From Seminavis robusta (Eukaryota; Bacillariophyta; Bacillariophyceae; Naviculales; Naviculaceae), in the NCBI GenBank assembly GCA_903772945.1, contig CAICTM010001296.1:1-32180 (forward strand): a stretch of DNA of 32,180 bases. The letters are read 5' to 3'. Every line of letters begins with the position of its first letter. Position 1 is the first letter of the stretch. The translations under genes were made by a program, and so were the position numbers. Shown piece after piece: positions 1 to 10,078 of the stretch. A model generated the notes under the pieces. The model saw nothing but the letters and a program-made list of their open reading frames with translations, was not told the origin of the DNA and made no database searches.

Positions 1-170
1 AGACTTAGGGGCCGATCAGTCGAAGACTTAAGGGCCGATCTGGTGTTGTTGTTGAAAATCGCGAAAAGGAAAATCGCGAAGATCGACCATGGCCCTGGAG
101 TCGGACGCACGGCGACACCGGGAGGAGGAGAGGATACACTCCAGGGCCAGTTGGCCGAGGAGGGGAGCAA

Positions 171-365
171 AGCACCAGTTGGTGTCGCTCAAGAGAGGAG
201 TGAAGCACCAGTTGGTGTCGCTCAAGAGGTGGGGAGTCGAAGCACCAGTTGGTGTCGCTCAAGAGGGGAGTGAAGCACCAGTTGGTGTCGCTCAAGAGGG
301 GAGTGAAGCACCAGTTGGTGTCGCTCAAGAGGGGAAACGAAGCACCATTTGGTGTCGCTCAAGAT
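171..365. repeat. 33-bp minisatellite, six copies
   Basis: Six copies of a unit starting AGCACCAGTTGGTGTCGCTC begin at about 171, 204, 241, 274, 307 and 341, so spacings are 33, 37, 33, 33 and 34 bp. Each copy contains the near-palindrome CACCA-NN-TGGTG. The last copy changes the central GT to TT but keeps both arms. Because 33 is a multiple of three and the unit has no stop codon, reading frames stay open on both strands; the 37- and 34-bp steps shift the frame. I therefore read this as a minisatellite and not as a proven gene. An ATG at 89 opens a 94-codon frame through it, so a small repeat protein is not excluded. Confidence 0.9.
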
Positions 366-482
366 GGGGCTAGCGAAACGCATCATGGCCGAGGAAAAGG
401 ATCGATCGGTCATCGGCCGAAAGGCACAACGACCGGTCATTCAACGAATAACAGAGCTCCTGCTATCAGACCGACGGCTGAG

Positions 483-545
483 GGCAGTAGCAGTAGCACT
501 AGAAGCAGTAGTAGCAGTAGCGGTAACGACAGGCTAGTAGCGTAG
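483..545. repeat. AGCAGT-type microsatellite
   Basis: An imperfect run of AGCAGT/AGTAGC triplets followed by related sequence, just downstream of the 33-bp repeats. It gives open serine- or alanine/valine-rich frames by composition alone. Confidence 0.7.
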
Positions 546-1152
546 CTTGTAGCCGTTCAATCAAAAAAAGAAAAGGACGCCATTGTCCTCTTCGATTGGT
601 GGCTGCTAGCAATTTGGCTTGGATTGGCTCCTGCTGCGACTGTTCTCCTGATAACCCTAACCCTATCTACGGTGACGTACCAGTCCAGGCAGGAGCAAGT
701 GTGCTTCCACATTGCTCTGCTTAGAGTCATTGCGATAGAGTACATGAAGTCTACCGGTACCACCAAGTGCCGTACCGTAGTCTACTAGACTACTGGAGTA
801 GCTCGCTGCAGCGGTCACACAATGCGTGACACCACCAAAAAATTGGGAAGCCGTTTCCTCCCTCAAAATTTATTTGGTCGCCTGCATGTCAAGAGCCGTG
901 CCGGCAGATGCCCACGACAAGCTTCAATGATGCGTGGCATGTTGCACCGTTACGTATTAGCGCTGACTTTCCTCTCTGGCTTGTGATTCGAACAATTCGA
1001 ATGCAATTTGCCTGGTCGACACTCGTGTTCACATTTCACACCACATAGACCGGTGGAGATTCGATTCATTCGTCCACAAAGACAAACCACACCAAGCAAA
1101 AACAACAAACAACAACAAACAAGAGATTAGGCAAAAAGGCACCTGTTTTAAT
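546..1152. other. Intergenic, 5' flank of MGDG synthase
   Basis: No convincing gene. It holds one copy of the palindrome TACCGGTA (752-759), two telomere-like units at 652-664, a perfect inverted repeat ATTCGAA-CAA-TTCGAAT at 986-1002 about 150 bp before the ATG, and an AAC/CAA-rich leader (about 1086-1125) that probably belongs to the 5' UTR of the next gene. Confidence 0.6.
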
Positions 1153-2949
1153 ATGACCTTGGCACCAGTAGACACAGATTGTGCTCTCCTCACCACCATG
1201 AATGATACGGATGCATCAGACATCAAGGCAGAATCAGATTCGGTGCCGGAACCTGTGGAAAAGAAGGGATTGAAGGTGCTCTTCTTGTCTTCGGACACGG
1301 GTGGTGGCCACCGTGCGAGTGCGGAATCTCTGGCGAGGCAGTTCCAATTGCTGTATCCTGGATCGACGTACGACCTGCTGGATGTGGTGGAAAAGGATGG
1401 AGTCCCACCCTACAACTCGCTGGTGGGATACTACAAGCACTTGAGTTCACATCCGGCTCAGTGGAAACTCGTCTACAGCGTCTCCAACTCGAGGGCCTTT
1501 GAAATGTTGGCGGACGCTCATTTGAAGCTCATGTGTGAGCGTGCCGTACGAAGGCGGATCAAGGGATACGACCCAGATGTGGTCGTCAGTGTCCATCCTC
1601 TCATGTGCAATGTCCCGGTTCTGAGTTGCAAGAAAATTAGCGCCGAGACGGGAAAGAACTTGCCCATGTTCACCGTCGTGACAGATCTCGGATCAGCCCA
1701 TTGTTTGTGGTTTGCCAATGGCGTGGAAAAGATGTTTGTGGGGTCCGATCAAATCCAAGAGTTGGCCAAAAATCGAGGCAAGGTGCCGGAGGAAAAACTC
1801 GTCAAGATTGGACTCCCCATTCGACATGATTTTGCCGAACAATCGGAAAAGCTAGGCGATCGCATGTCCACGGAAGGCAAGGCGTACCAGCGCAGTATCC
1901 AAAAAGAATTGGAATTGCCTCTCACAGAAGGAGACTTCAAAACGATTCTGGTCATGGGAGGTGGAGAGGGCGTCGGCTCTCTTGCCAACATTGTTGACGC
2001 TCTCTATTGTGAACTAGTTTCTCAAGGGATTGACTCACAGGTCTTGGTCGTCTGTGGACGCAACGATAAACTCAAAAAATCCATTGACGAACGCAATTGG
2101 AACGAAGTCATTGCGTCATGGGTTCGCGCCAAGGACCGAAAGAACAAAACACCCAGATTTCGCATTCGTGACTGTGTTTCTGCGGAAAATTCCAGTGTCT
2201 CCAACGTGGGTTGCGTCGATACCAGCTCTTATGTGGGAAGCTCCCTGCGAAGAATCCTGAGCAGTAGCTCGATCGGAGCCGCCGTCTCCATTCCCCTCCC
2301 ACGCAGCAACAGCCACGAGGCCACATCGGAGGAGGAAGAGAAGAAATGCGACAATGCCGGAAACGAAGCGGAGGGCAGTTCGATTGAAATTGACGCAAAT
2401 GGACAAATGCTCGACGCTGGGTTGTCGGGCTCTGGATCTGGAAAGTCATCGCCGGTTGCTATACCGGGGCAGTCTAGTATCGACCTGAGCGAATGCAATG
2501 GCAACCACTTCCCCGGTCAAGTCAAAGTTGTTGGTCTTGGCTTTGTCACCAAAATGGCAGAGTACATGGTGGCAGCCGATGTCCTTGTTTCCAAGGCCGG
2601 TCCAGGAACAATTGTCGAAGCCGCGGCGCTATCCCTTCCAGTCATGTTGACATCCTACCTGCCGGGTCAAGAAGAGGGAAACGTGGATTTTGTAGTCGAC
2701 AATGAGTTTGGTGCTTTCTGCAGTGACAGGGATCCCAACGGCATTGCCGAGGAACTTTGCATGTGGCTCCTGGATGATGAGAAAATGGCCACATTGAGCA
2801 AAGCTGCAAAGAAGATTGGAGCTCCGGATGCCGCACGCGACATTGCCAAGGAAATTGGAGACCGCGCATTGAAGTGGCGAGAGATTAACGAGAAGAATGC
2901 AGTGGTGGTATCGGAAGAAGATGAGACTGCAGACAATGACGACCAATAA
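1153..2949 (+). CDS. MGD: Monogalactosyldiacylglycerol synthase-like glycosyltransferase
   Basis: A single-exon gene of 598 codons. MGDG synthases (EC 2.4.1.46, GT28) transfer galactose from UDP-galactose to diacylglycerol and make the main lipid of plastid membranes. Visible family motifs are TGGGHR at residues 49-54, the acceptor-side region ending VHPLMCNVPV, the glycine-rich MGGGEGVGS linker, VVCGRN, KAGPGT at 481-486 and LPGQEEGN at 503-510, in the order expected of plant MGD proteins. The core lacks only a direct join between VCGRN and the VKVVGLGF strand: residues about 323-455 form a Ser-rich and then acidic insert. The start at 1153 has A at -3; a second ATG at 1198 is possible. No signal peptide or bipartite plastid presequence is visible, so localisation is open. 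Family assignment is firm; the substrate is inferred from the family. Confidence 0.9.
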   Translation: MTLAPVDTDCALLTTMNDTDASDIKAESDSVPEPVEKKGLKVLFLSSDTGGGHRASAESLARQFQLLYPGSTYDLLDVVEKDGVPPYNSLVGYYKHLSSHPAQWKLVYSVSNSRAFEMLADAHLKLMCERAVRRRIKGYDPDVVVSVHPLMCNVPVLSCKKISAETGKNLPMFTVVTDLGSAHCLWFANGVEKMFVGSDQIQELAKNRGKVPEEKLVKIGLPIRHDFAEQSEKLGDRMSTEGKAYQRSIQKELELPLTEGDFKTILVMGGGEGVGSLANIVDALYCELVSQGIDSQVLVVCGRNDKLKKSIDERNWNEVIASWVRAKDRKNKTPRFRIRDCVSAENSSVSNVGCVDTSSYVGSSLRRILSSSSIGAAVSIPLPRSNSHEATSEEEEKKCDNAGNEAEGSSIEIDANGQMLDAGLSGSGSGKSSPVAIPGQSSIDLSECNGNHFPGQVKVVGLGFVTKMAEYMVAADVLVSKAGPGTIVEAAALSLPVMLTSYLPGQEEGNVDFVVDNEFGAFCSDRDPNGIAEELCMWLLDDEKMATLSKAAKKIGAPDAARDIAKEIGDRALKWREINEKNAVVVSEEDETADNDDQ

Positions 2950-3892
2950 ACGAAACGAGCTAGCATGCTGGGTATGGCGATGATGATGACGACGACGACG
3001 AGAAAACAACAGGTACATGTGTAGAGGAAGAATGTGTGGTCTTGAAACAAGAAATGCTTTCTGCATAAAGGGGCTTCCTTTTTTAATTGATGGATTCTCG
3101 GCTTAGTGTATTGCATATTTTAAAATGTGTGACTTGGAAATGTGGTGGTGGCTGCAAGCATTATTTCTCGTGTCCGATCCTGATGAGATGGAGAAGACAT
3201 GGTCCAAGGTTGATCTGCAACCTGTCGTTCTACCTACAATATAGAACTGTATAAGATAGTAGCGCTTTTAGTACTTTTACGATCACTAGACTACAAGGAA
3301 TTTTAGTTGTTTGTAGGGTTTCCGGGCAAGTCGGACCAGTGAGTGCAGTGGCAGCTTTTGCTCGCAACCCAGCGACAATTGATGCTTCCAACAGCACTGC
3401 CAACCAACCATTAGTGTACATCGTACCAGTGCAGTACTCTCATCCTGCTGCGGTACCGGTATCGGTGTCTGCCCGACGAGAAGAAGTACTAGCTGGCTAG
3501 TAGTAATGCCAAGGAATGATTCACGATGGAAACATTTGACTCCTACTTGAATAGTACCGGCACTTTTCGGGCGTGTGTGTGTATCATGCATCTATGCTAC
3601 TACTACATTAGTAAGTATGGGTTAACTGAAGCTTCTTATTATGCAAGTATCGACGCCTGTCAGTCACTTATTATTATCTTTCCTACTTACTAAAGAATGC
3701 AACATATGTATTATATAGAGAGGATCATTCTTCGAAACCATCTTTCAACTCACAACCACCGATCTGGTTCCCCAACCCCCGTTAAAGTACAACATGAAAT
3801 GGAATAGACACAGTATTCATCAGCAAACACAAACATACAGACACATTGACACAGACGAGCCTGACTAGCGTGATCAAAGCTGCTTCTCTCCG
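2950..3892. other. Intergenic between convergent genes
   Basis: This holds the 3' ends of the MGDG synthase gene and of the zinc-finger gene. A GATGAT/GACGAC simple repeat lies at about 2979-3001 and a TACCGGTA palindrome at 3454-3461. Open frames at 3230-3591 have no recognisable protein character. No RNA gene was seen. Confidence 0.6.
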
Positions 3893-4936
3893 TCATACCA
3901 TGGGCGCGTAGAAGCGTCCCAGGTCCAAGTCATCCATGTTGACTTCACGAGCCGACTGGTAGGGTGGCGAAAGAAAGTCCAGGGCGGTGGCTGCCACGGG
4001 GATGATGGGTTCGTGAGAAGACGTCTTTTCCATAAACGTAAAGGGACTGGTCGCTTCTTCGTCTCCCAACAAGAGACTCTTGTCTAGCGCCGCCAACTCG
4101 ACAGGAGAACGAACATGTTTGTTTGCGGATGCCGCCAATCGCTTTAGTTTTTCCTCTTCTTCTTGAAAGACCTGACGGAAGTTGGTACTCGTACAAGCAG
4201 GTGCCAATGGACTGAGAAAAGCTTGTCCTGGTTCTGGAGCGGTAGTGTCCTTGGCAAAGACCCAACTGTAGTGTGCCGCCAAGGGAGAGGACAAGAGTCG
4301 GTTGGGATCGGCCGATGGAGGAGCCGGAGATAGAGCTCCAGATGGAGGGAGTGGAGAATGGACAGTCTGCTGTAGTGGCTGCTGAGGGGTAGCAATGTTC
4401 AGAATCTGTTCATCTTCCAAGAATGGCGGGAGAAAGGGATAGTGCTGATTCTTCTTGGTGCTGGGAGCCTCGTCGTTGGACATTTCTTCGGTAGAAGTAT
4501 CATTGGCGGCAGGAGAATCAAACTCGGAAGAAGATGGCGATGTTTCGATGTCGGAAACGTTGTGAAGCGAGTAACGGCGTCCAGAGTGTCCAGTCGAATG
4601 GTTCATTGGCTGCTGCTGTGAGTTCTTCTTGGAAGTGCTTGATTCTACCATGACAGCATCCTCTTCTTCGGAAATCTCCTGATGCTTGTGCTGCCGAAAC
4701 CGAGTTCCATGTCCATGAGAGGAAGCAGAGCCGGGAGCCAATTGGATAGGAATGCCGGTCACAGTTCTAACATTGTCGTTGATTTGGACTGTGATCGGCT
4801 TGATCTCGCCGTCAGTTGGACTGAGATGAGGAGGCGAATGCTGTGGGAAGCGCTTGAAATGACGCATCAAGCTGTACTTGGTTGTGAACTGGCGCTCGCA
4901 ACTCTGGCACACCCATGTTGGCTTGACCTTTGGCAT
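3893..4936 (-). CDS. Single C2H2 zinc-finger protein
   Basis: 347 codons, no intron. One zinc finger sits at the extreme N terminus: C10-x2-C13-x12-H26-x6-H33, with the usual F17 and L23 core positions. The six-residue gap between the histidines is one longer than the usual three to five. The remainder is low-complexity: Ser/Pro/Glu-rich, with a basic-acidic stretch near residues 80-100, a cluster of PPS/PLPP repeats around 195-215 and an acidic end (MDDLDLGRF). This layout fits a DNA- or RNA-binding regulator with a disordered activation-type tail, but one finger gives little target specificity and no target can be named. The gene converges on MGDG synthase and is divergent from the membrane-protein gene at 6692. 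Confidence 0.75.
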   Translation of the reverse strand: MPKVKPTWVCQSCERQFTTKYSLMRHFKRFPQHSPPHLSPTDGEIKPITVQINDNVRTVTGIPIQLAPGSASSHGHGTRFRQHKHQEISEEEDAVMVESSTSKKNSQQQPMNHSTGHSGRRYSLHNVSDIETSPSSSEFDSPAANDTSTEEMSNDEAPSTKKNQHYPFLPPFLEDEQILNIATPQQPLQQTVHSPLPPSGALSPAPPSADPNRLLSSPLAAHYSWVFAKDTTAPEPGQAFLSPLAPACTSTNFRQVFQEEEEKLKRLAASANKHVRSPVELAALDKSLLLGDEEATSPFTFMEKTSSHEPIIPVAATALDFLSPPYQSAREVNMDDLDLGRFYAPMV

Positions 4937-5243
4937 GTTGATGAGTCTAGTCGAGTCGATGAAGTCCTATTGCCAATACTGGTACCACTCAAACAAGCCG
5001 TGGGAAGGCAAGGTATCAGAACGAGAAACAACAGAAGAAATGTGATGTTTTCGAAAAAAATGAAGTGAGAGAGGCGGCAATTTTTTGAAAGTTGGAAGGA
5101 GCAGGTCGCACTCGCGCGGACGGCGGCAAACGGTAGCATTGGATTATGGCTAGAAAACTCGAACCCTGAGGAAGAAACGGAAGATTCTCACTTCCCCATC
5201 CATACCACCTAGACTACCAGTACCAGGACGGTACTGGGTACTG
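4937..5243. other. Intergenic, 5' flank of the zinc-finger gene
   Basis: No gene seen. The stretch 5141-5243 is rich in short TACCAG/GGTACTG inverted motifs immediately before the inverted-repeat element. Frames at 4682-5139 overlap the zinc-finger gene and look like shadows. Confidence 0.5.
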
Positions 5244-5634
5244 GACACTGGACCGTCCCACGGTTTTCGCTCAGGTTTAAAAAAAACTCAAAATTTTGCA
5301 GTTGAAACATTCCCTTAAAACATTCCCTTAAAACATTCCCTTAAATCCTTAACATTCCCTTAACATTCCCTTAAATCAACATTCCCTTAACAACATTCCC
5401 TTAACGCTTCGAAACATTCCTCTTAGCCTTCATGTAAACCCCATAGAACATTCCCTTAAAAAAATGAACATTCCTTTAATAAAAAAAACATTCCCTTAAA
5501 ACATTCCCTTAAATCCTTAACATTCCCTTAACATTCCCTTAAAGCTTCAACATTCCCTTAACATTCCCTTAACCAGAACCACGATTTGAGCAGTTTTTAA
5601 ACCTGAGCAAAAACCCTTGGACGGTCCAGGTGTC
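5244..5634. mobile_element. Inverted-repeat element with 12-bp satellite core
   Basis: The left arm (about 5244-5286) and right arm (about 5593-5634) are near-perfect reverse complements. They share GACAC(C)TGGACCGTCC, a short variable part, and GCTCAGGTTTAAAAA. Between them lie about 14 exact copies plus two degenerate copies of ACATTCCCTTA in 11-16-bp steps. A block of about 57 bp with the same order of units and the same TCCTTA interruption occurs twice (about 5316-5373 and 5485-5541), which suggests an internal duplication. There is no coding capacity. The shape fits a foldback/MITE-type non-autonomous transposon that has captured or grown a satellite. I could not fix a target-site duplication, so the transposon reading is an inference. 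Confidence 0.75.
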
Positions 5635-6691
5635 TACCTTACTACTAGCTAGCTATTACATGTAGTCAAATAGTCTACTCTAGACACGGTACAGTAGCTA
5701 TCGGTACCTGGTAGTCCAGGTCAGTAGGTGGTTGCAGCCAGCTACGGTAGCTCCCGGTAGCAACCCGTCTACTTCTGGGTAGGGAACTGTACTGGTGCTG
5801 TTGCGACTAAAAGCGCTGCTTGCAGTACCGGTAGAGAGGGACGCAACGCCGAAAATGGCACAGGCACTCGTACCGACAGGATACGGTTTCAAAGATTGTT
5901 CCAGCGTTTTTGGATACGGTACATATTGAAAAACGAGTTTCTCAACATTTCCACTACAGTACCAACCGCAACAGCAGCGAAATGAGAGATGGGATAGCAT
6001 TGATGCAGAGACATTATCTCCGAGCCAAAGCTTGATTCGTTATTAGATTATGTAGCACTATTGCACATGTACACGTACGTGGAAAGATCGCTCGTTTCTG
6101 GTTCTTGGCTCACAGGTATCACAGCCACCTACCGGTATGACAAATAGAAATGGCTTACTCTGGGAGAGGCAAAGTCTGGGTGAGAAGATCCCCTCGTTAT
6201 GAACAAACATACTTGATACCACACAGTTTCGTCTTTGGAAGCTTGGTGGCAACAACGCAACAACCATCGATCCGAAAATCCAAGCCGAAGAAAGAATGTT
6301 CTCTAGAGTTCTGCCTTTCATTACATGTACCTAGCCTGGTACCGGTACCTGCACTTCAATGTTCAACCTTTGAAAACTCAACTCTTCTTAAAATTTCCTC
6401 TTTCACAGAAAAGGTGAATTTCCGAACGTTGCATTGGCTAATAAGAGGGTGGGTTCAAAAGCTGTTCAAAACAAAAGAACAAAAGTGGCCGTTTGCACTT
6501 TTAACCGGAGGAAGCTAAAATTGTGAGGAGCCTAAGTAACCGATGCTTCGGCCCGTGTCTCTGTATTTATTGAGTACCGCGGTACTGTTTAAATTTGAGG
6601 TTCATTCATTATCGCTTCGGCTGCATGTCTCACTTCTTTAGCAATAGAAGCACACACATCGTCAAGCGTAGTTATTAGTATCCAACAGAAG
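5635..6691. other. Intergenic, 5' flank of membrane-protein gene
   Basis: Non-coding as far as I can see. It contains dense TAGCTAG/GGTACC-type short palindromes (5640-5840) and three TACCGGTA copies (5826, 6130, 6340). Frames at 5698-6000 and 6150-6518 have no protein-like features. Confidence 0.5.
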
Positions 6692-8452
6692 ATGGAAAGA
6701 ATGGGAATGCTATTACTAGTGTTGATCCTCTTCATGGGGTCTACCACCATGGTGGATACAGCAGCTGTTGGATCCAACAACAAACAACGTGGCGTCCGAG
6801 GGGACTTCCAGAAGCGTCGCTTGCATCCGCATTCAGTTGACAGCAGTCGTACTAGCAAAGACAAGTCGAAGAAAAGCAAGAAAGCTGATGCGGATGGTGG
6901 TCGTGCTGGTGGCTTCTTCACAGGTACGGGCGGCTGGGTTAATCCAAAGCATGGTGAGCCTGGACACATCCATGGCTGGAAAAAGGGCGACGAGGTTCCT
7001 GCCGATGCCACCCGTACAAGTCCGATTATTTCCAACTCGATGGGTAGTATCACTACCCAAACATCCCAACTAGCCACGTACGCAGACAAGTGCGACGCGG
7101 CTCAAGCAGGAGCCGAATTCCACACGTCTTCCTACGTACCCGTTTATTATCAGTATGAAATCCTCACGAGTACCACCCGCAATATCTTGGATGTCGCGGA
7201 TATTGTCGATAAGGCCATTCAGCACTTTCTAGCCATTTGGCTTGTAGACTGTGACACCACGTCTGTTGAACCAGGAAACACCCGCAGGCAGCGGGCTTTG
7301 ATGGAAGAGCAAGTATACTCCAAGTTCCATGATGATGATCAGCGCAAGTTGCAATTGACTCTGGAACCTATCGTAGGAACAGGAGTTGGCGAATGGGATA
7401 TTGTTCTGATGGGAGGTACAGCAGCGGACAAGTGTTCCTCGGAGTTCTCAACTATGGCGTTGCTCTCAACCGATCTGATCTGCTACAAGGTGATTGGATC
7501 TACCTACGTCTATCTAGACACAACCATGACAGTCACTCCCAAGGATATTGAGACGATTGCCTTGGAAACCTTGACGGTGGGAATGAACCTTGCCAGTACG
7601 GACTTTACAGGTCTCGATCCAGATATTTATGACTTGAACCTCGTATCTGGCTATGAAGCACCACCAACGGCACTCATTGCATCGAATAGACCTGCCAATC
7701 AACGAGCCTGGGATGATGGGCTCAACAACAACTCGGAAACTCCCATTGAATCACCCCCTACCTACACAAGTGGGCGATCCGGTGGAGCCAAGTTCGGCAT
7801 TGCCTTTGCCATATTGGCATGCATTACCCTTGTTGCATTTGCAGCAGTGTATATGTGGAAGAACCACGACCACCTCCTGGACGATTACCAACGCCGCAAC
7901 AAGAAGAAGGGCGGCAAGCACTTCAACTTGGACGAAGTCACCTTGCCTTCCACTCGATATGAACCTGAAACTTTCCCTTCCAAGGCTAACGTTTCCCGTG
8001 AGGATGGCCCTTCTCATGGAGAGATGAATGTTACACTTCGGTCCGTTACCAGCGTTCTGGGTGGTCGTGCCGGCTACAGGGCAGAGAGAGCTGCGGATAG
8101 TCCATCCTCCACAGGAACTCGTCCCCTCTCGCCCGAACCCGCAACTCCTCGACATCACAGCGTGTTTGACAAAAGTATCTTTGATGAACACAACGTGCTT
8201 GTGGAAGAAAGCAACATTGTGAGTCCTCGCTCCGAGCGGAGCGCGATTAGTGATGTTTCCGGGGTTTCCTCCGAGTACGACAACTACCGTGGGAAAAGTT
8301 ATTCCGCCGCTGCTCAGACTCCCGACGATCGTATCCGCACCAAGAGGTTAAGTAAGGGAGATATTCGCAGAAGCTTCCAAACTATGAGCACGCCATCGCA
8401 GATGGTGTCACCTGATCGTGCCTATGAAATGCAGGACACTGTGGATTTGTAG
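6692..8452 (+). CDS. Type I single-pass membrane protein, function unknown
   Basis: 586 codons, single exon. The N terminus has a clear signal peptide (hydrophobic residues about 5-18, cleavage likely near the ATA/AAV at 22-26). After a short Lys/Ser-rich stretch comes a luminal or extracellular domain (about 140-325) with alternating beta-like segments and paired cysteines. One transmembrane helix follows at 368-389 (FGIAFAILACITL...), then a KNHDH/RRNKKK basic stop-transfer and a cytosolic tail of about 195 residues rich in Ser/Thr-Pro and RxxS sites (for example GTRPLSPEPATP). I think similar signal peptide/ectodomain/TM architectures occur in diatom membrane proteins, but I cannot name a family. 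A surface receptor or scaffold role is inference from topology only. Confidence 0.8.
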   Translation: MERMGMLLLVLILFMGSTTMVDTAAVGSNNKQRGVRGDFQKRRLHPHSVDSSRTSKDKSKKSKKADADGGRAGGFFTGTGGWVNPKHGEPGHIHGWKKGDEVPADATRTSPIISNSMGSITTQTSQLATYADKCDAAQAGAEFHTSSYVPVYYQYEILTSTTRNILDVADIVDKAIQHFLAIWLVDCDTTSVEPGNTRRQRALMEEQVYSKFHDDDQRKLQLTLEPIVGTGVGEWDIVLMGGTAADKCSSEFSTMALLSTDLICYKVIGSTYVYLDTTMTVTPKDIETIALETLTVGMNLASTDFTGLDPDIYDLNLVSGYEAPPTALIASNRPANQRAWDDGLNNNSETPIESPPTYTSGRSGGAKFGIAFAILACITLVAFAAVYMWKNHDHLLDDYQRRNKKKGGKHFNLDEVTLPSTRYEPETFPSKANVSREDGPSHGEMNVTLRSVTSVLGGRAGYRAERAADSPSSTGTRPLSPEPATPRHHSVFDKSIFDEHNVLVEESNIVSPRSERSAISDVSGVSSEYDNYRGKSYSAAAQTPDDRIRTKRLSKGDIRRSFQTMSTPSQMVSPDRAYEMQDTVDL

Positions 8453-9165
8453 GTGCAACACAACACAAAAAGACAAGAGCCTCCCAACAAGATATTCCCG
8501 GACAGAGGACTCAGTCACTCCGCTCAACTGGGATGAGTTTCTGGCAACACAATATTGTATTGCCATCATGAGTGACTGTTTTGAGTCCTTTTGTATGTCA
8601 TTAGCGTTAAACGAATATAAATTCTCTAGCCATCCGATCCGTACGACTGTAACTATTGTGTTGCTGCGATATGCGATGCTGCATGTTGTAGTCAAATTTT
8701 GCGCTTGTGCCTCTGGTACTGTGTCGGTACTCCCAGCGAATGAGCCTCAGCTGATCATCCAACTGAGTTTAGTTTAGTACGAGTGGACCCAACGTGAGTG
8801 TGCCCTTGCTGTAGCTCTTGACCACTGTCTTTGAAGGCCAACTGGAGGTCTGCAGTCATCAGTCATCTTGCCAATTGGAAGAGCTCGTCCTACAAGAGCT
8901 GGCCGCTTGGGACTTGTTCACAGAGCTCGATCGGCAGCCTGCACCAAGCAATTGCCTTTCGCTTTGCTACTTGATGAGTGGTGGCATTTGGAGGAACCAG
9001 CCAATGATTCCTTGTACCGGTAGATTGAATGACACTCGCAGAAATCGGTAGATGTAGAAGCTTCTTTTCTCGTTGTCGAACAGTCGGTTCGTTTCTTGCT
9101 GTTCATCTCTCGGTTTACCATAATGAAGTTGGATCTTAGACAACCAAGAAACTTTTACAGTTACC
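8453..9165. other. Intergenic
   Basis: Contains the 3' UTR of the preceding gene and the 5' flank of the next. A TACCGGTA palindrome lies at 9015-9022. I see no further gene. Confidence 0.5.
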
Positions 9166-10017
9166 ATGCCCAGTCGTCAAAGATCTTTTGATGCCAATCA
9201 AGTGCTAATCCGGCACCGTATCGCAAAACTTCCAGCCATCAAGCTACTCTCCGACAAGGCTCCTCATAATAGATTTGCCCCGACCTAGCTAGTCTAAGCT
9301 GGGAGATCCAGCAAATCAAGTATTCATTCGATCGAGCTCCACCGCAGGCATCATGGTATACGCCATACAGTATACGAAAATCCTCCCTTTGATCTCAATG
9401 TGGTTGTGCCTACAATCGTCCCGGTTGTGAAGTTGATGCAGCTTGGCATGATTGTTCAAAAGTCCAAGGAAGCAAAGAATCAACCTTTCAGCAAAAACGT
9501 ATACTTGTTTGCTGCCTTGGAAGCAATCTTTTCCATTTGGTACCTTTGGAACGGAAGATTTGGTGCCGTCATACCGCCCGTTCAAGATGAAACATTGCTC
9601 TGGACTATTGACGACCTGGCCTTTAACCTCGCATTGGTCGGGGTCGCCTTGACGTTGGGAATGGACTTTTTGTGGGCGTTGGCAACCACCACAGAGTCCA
9701 ACCCCATCTTTCGACAAGACCTTAGCGAGGCGGACTTTGTGAACAGGTGGTACATTGTAGAAGCATTGACGATCGCTGGGATTTGTGCCACCCGCTATTT
9801 GCCCACTCCCTACTCTCCTCACGTCGTCATTGAAACGGCCATGTGCTTCTTCTTGGCCGGCTTTGTGAGCTTCATTTGGTACTGTCTCTACAAAGTCAAA
9901 GGCACTTCTAGCTCTGAGCGATTTCAAGATGCCCTTTTCAAGGCAACCGTGGTGAACGGCTTGCTGTCCTTCATCATCTTTGCCCACATCATGGACACTG
10001 TAGCTTTGAGCTACTAG
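9166..10017 (+). CDS. Polytopic membrane protein, function unknown (two-exon model)
   Basis: The long frame that ends at 10017 has no in-frame ATG before 9436, yet it reads as protein upstream of that (NPPFDLNVVVPTIVPVV). A consistent model is exon 1 9166-9217, intron 9218-9370 (GTATCG...ATACAG) and exon 2 9371-10017; phases agree and give 232 residues. The alternative is a start at Met 9436. Hydrophobic segments appear around the PTIVPVVKLMQLGMIV stretch, NVYLFAALEAIFSIWYLW, LAFNLALVGVALTLGMDFLWAL, YIVEALTIAGICA, VVIETAMCFFLAGFVSFIWYC and VVNGLLSFIIFAHIMDTVAL, so about six membrane helices. No family motif is recognised. The 5' exon is my proposal; the hydrophobic exon 2 is well supported by its length and character. 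Confidence 0.6.
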
Positions 10018-10078
10018 TATCGCGTGGATGAATTGCTTGACAATTACATCCTGACGACTGACTCACGTCTTACAAACC

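Noticed and set aside
171..365. CRISPR-like array
   Set aside because: The repeats are contiguous 33-bp units with no unique spacers, in a eukaryotic context.
652..664. Telomere or internal telomeric repeat (TAACCCTAACCCTA)
   Set aside because: Only about two units, embedded in unrelated sequence; expected occasionally by chance.
1223..1450. Minus-strand frames over the MGDG synthase
   Set aside because: Shadows of a well-supported gene on the plus strand.
9316..9987. Minus-strand open frame of 223 codons
   Set aside because: It is the complement of the hydrophobic membrane-protein frame; composition is odd (many His/Lys/Gly) and shows no domain.
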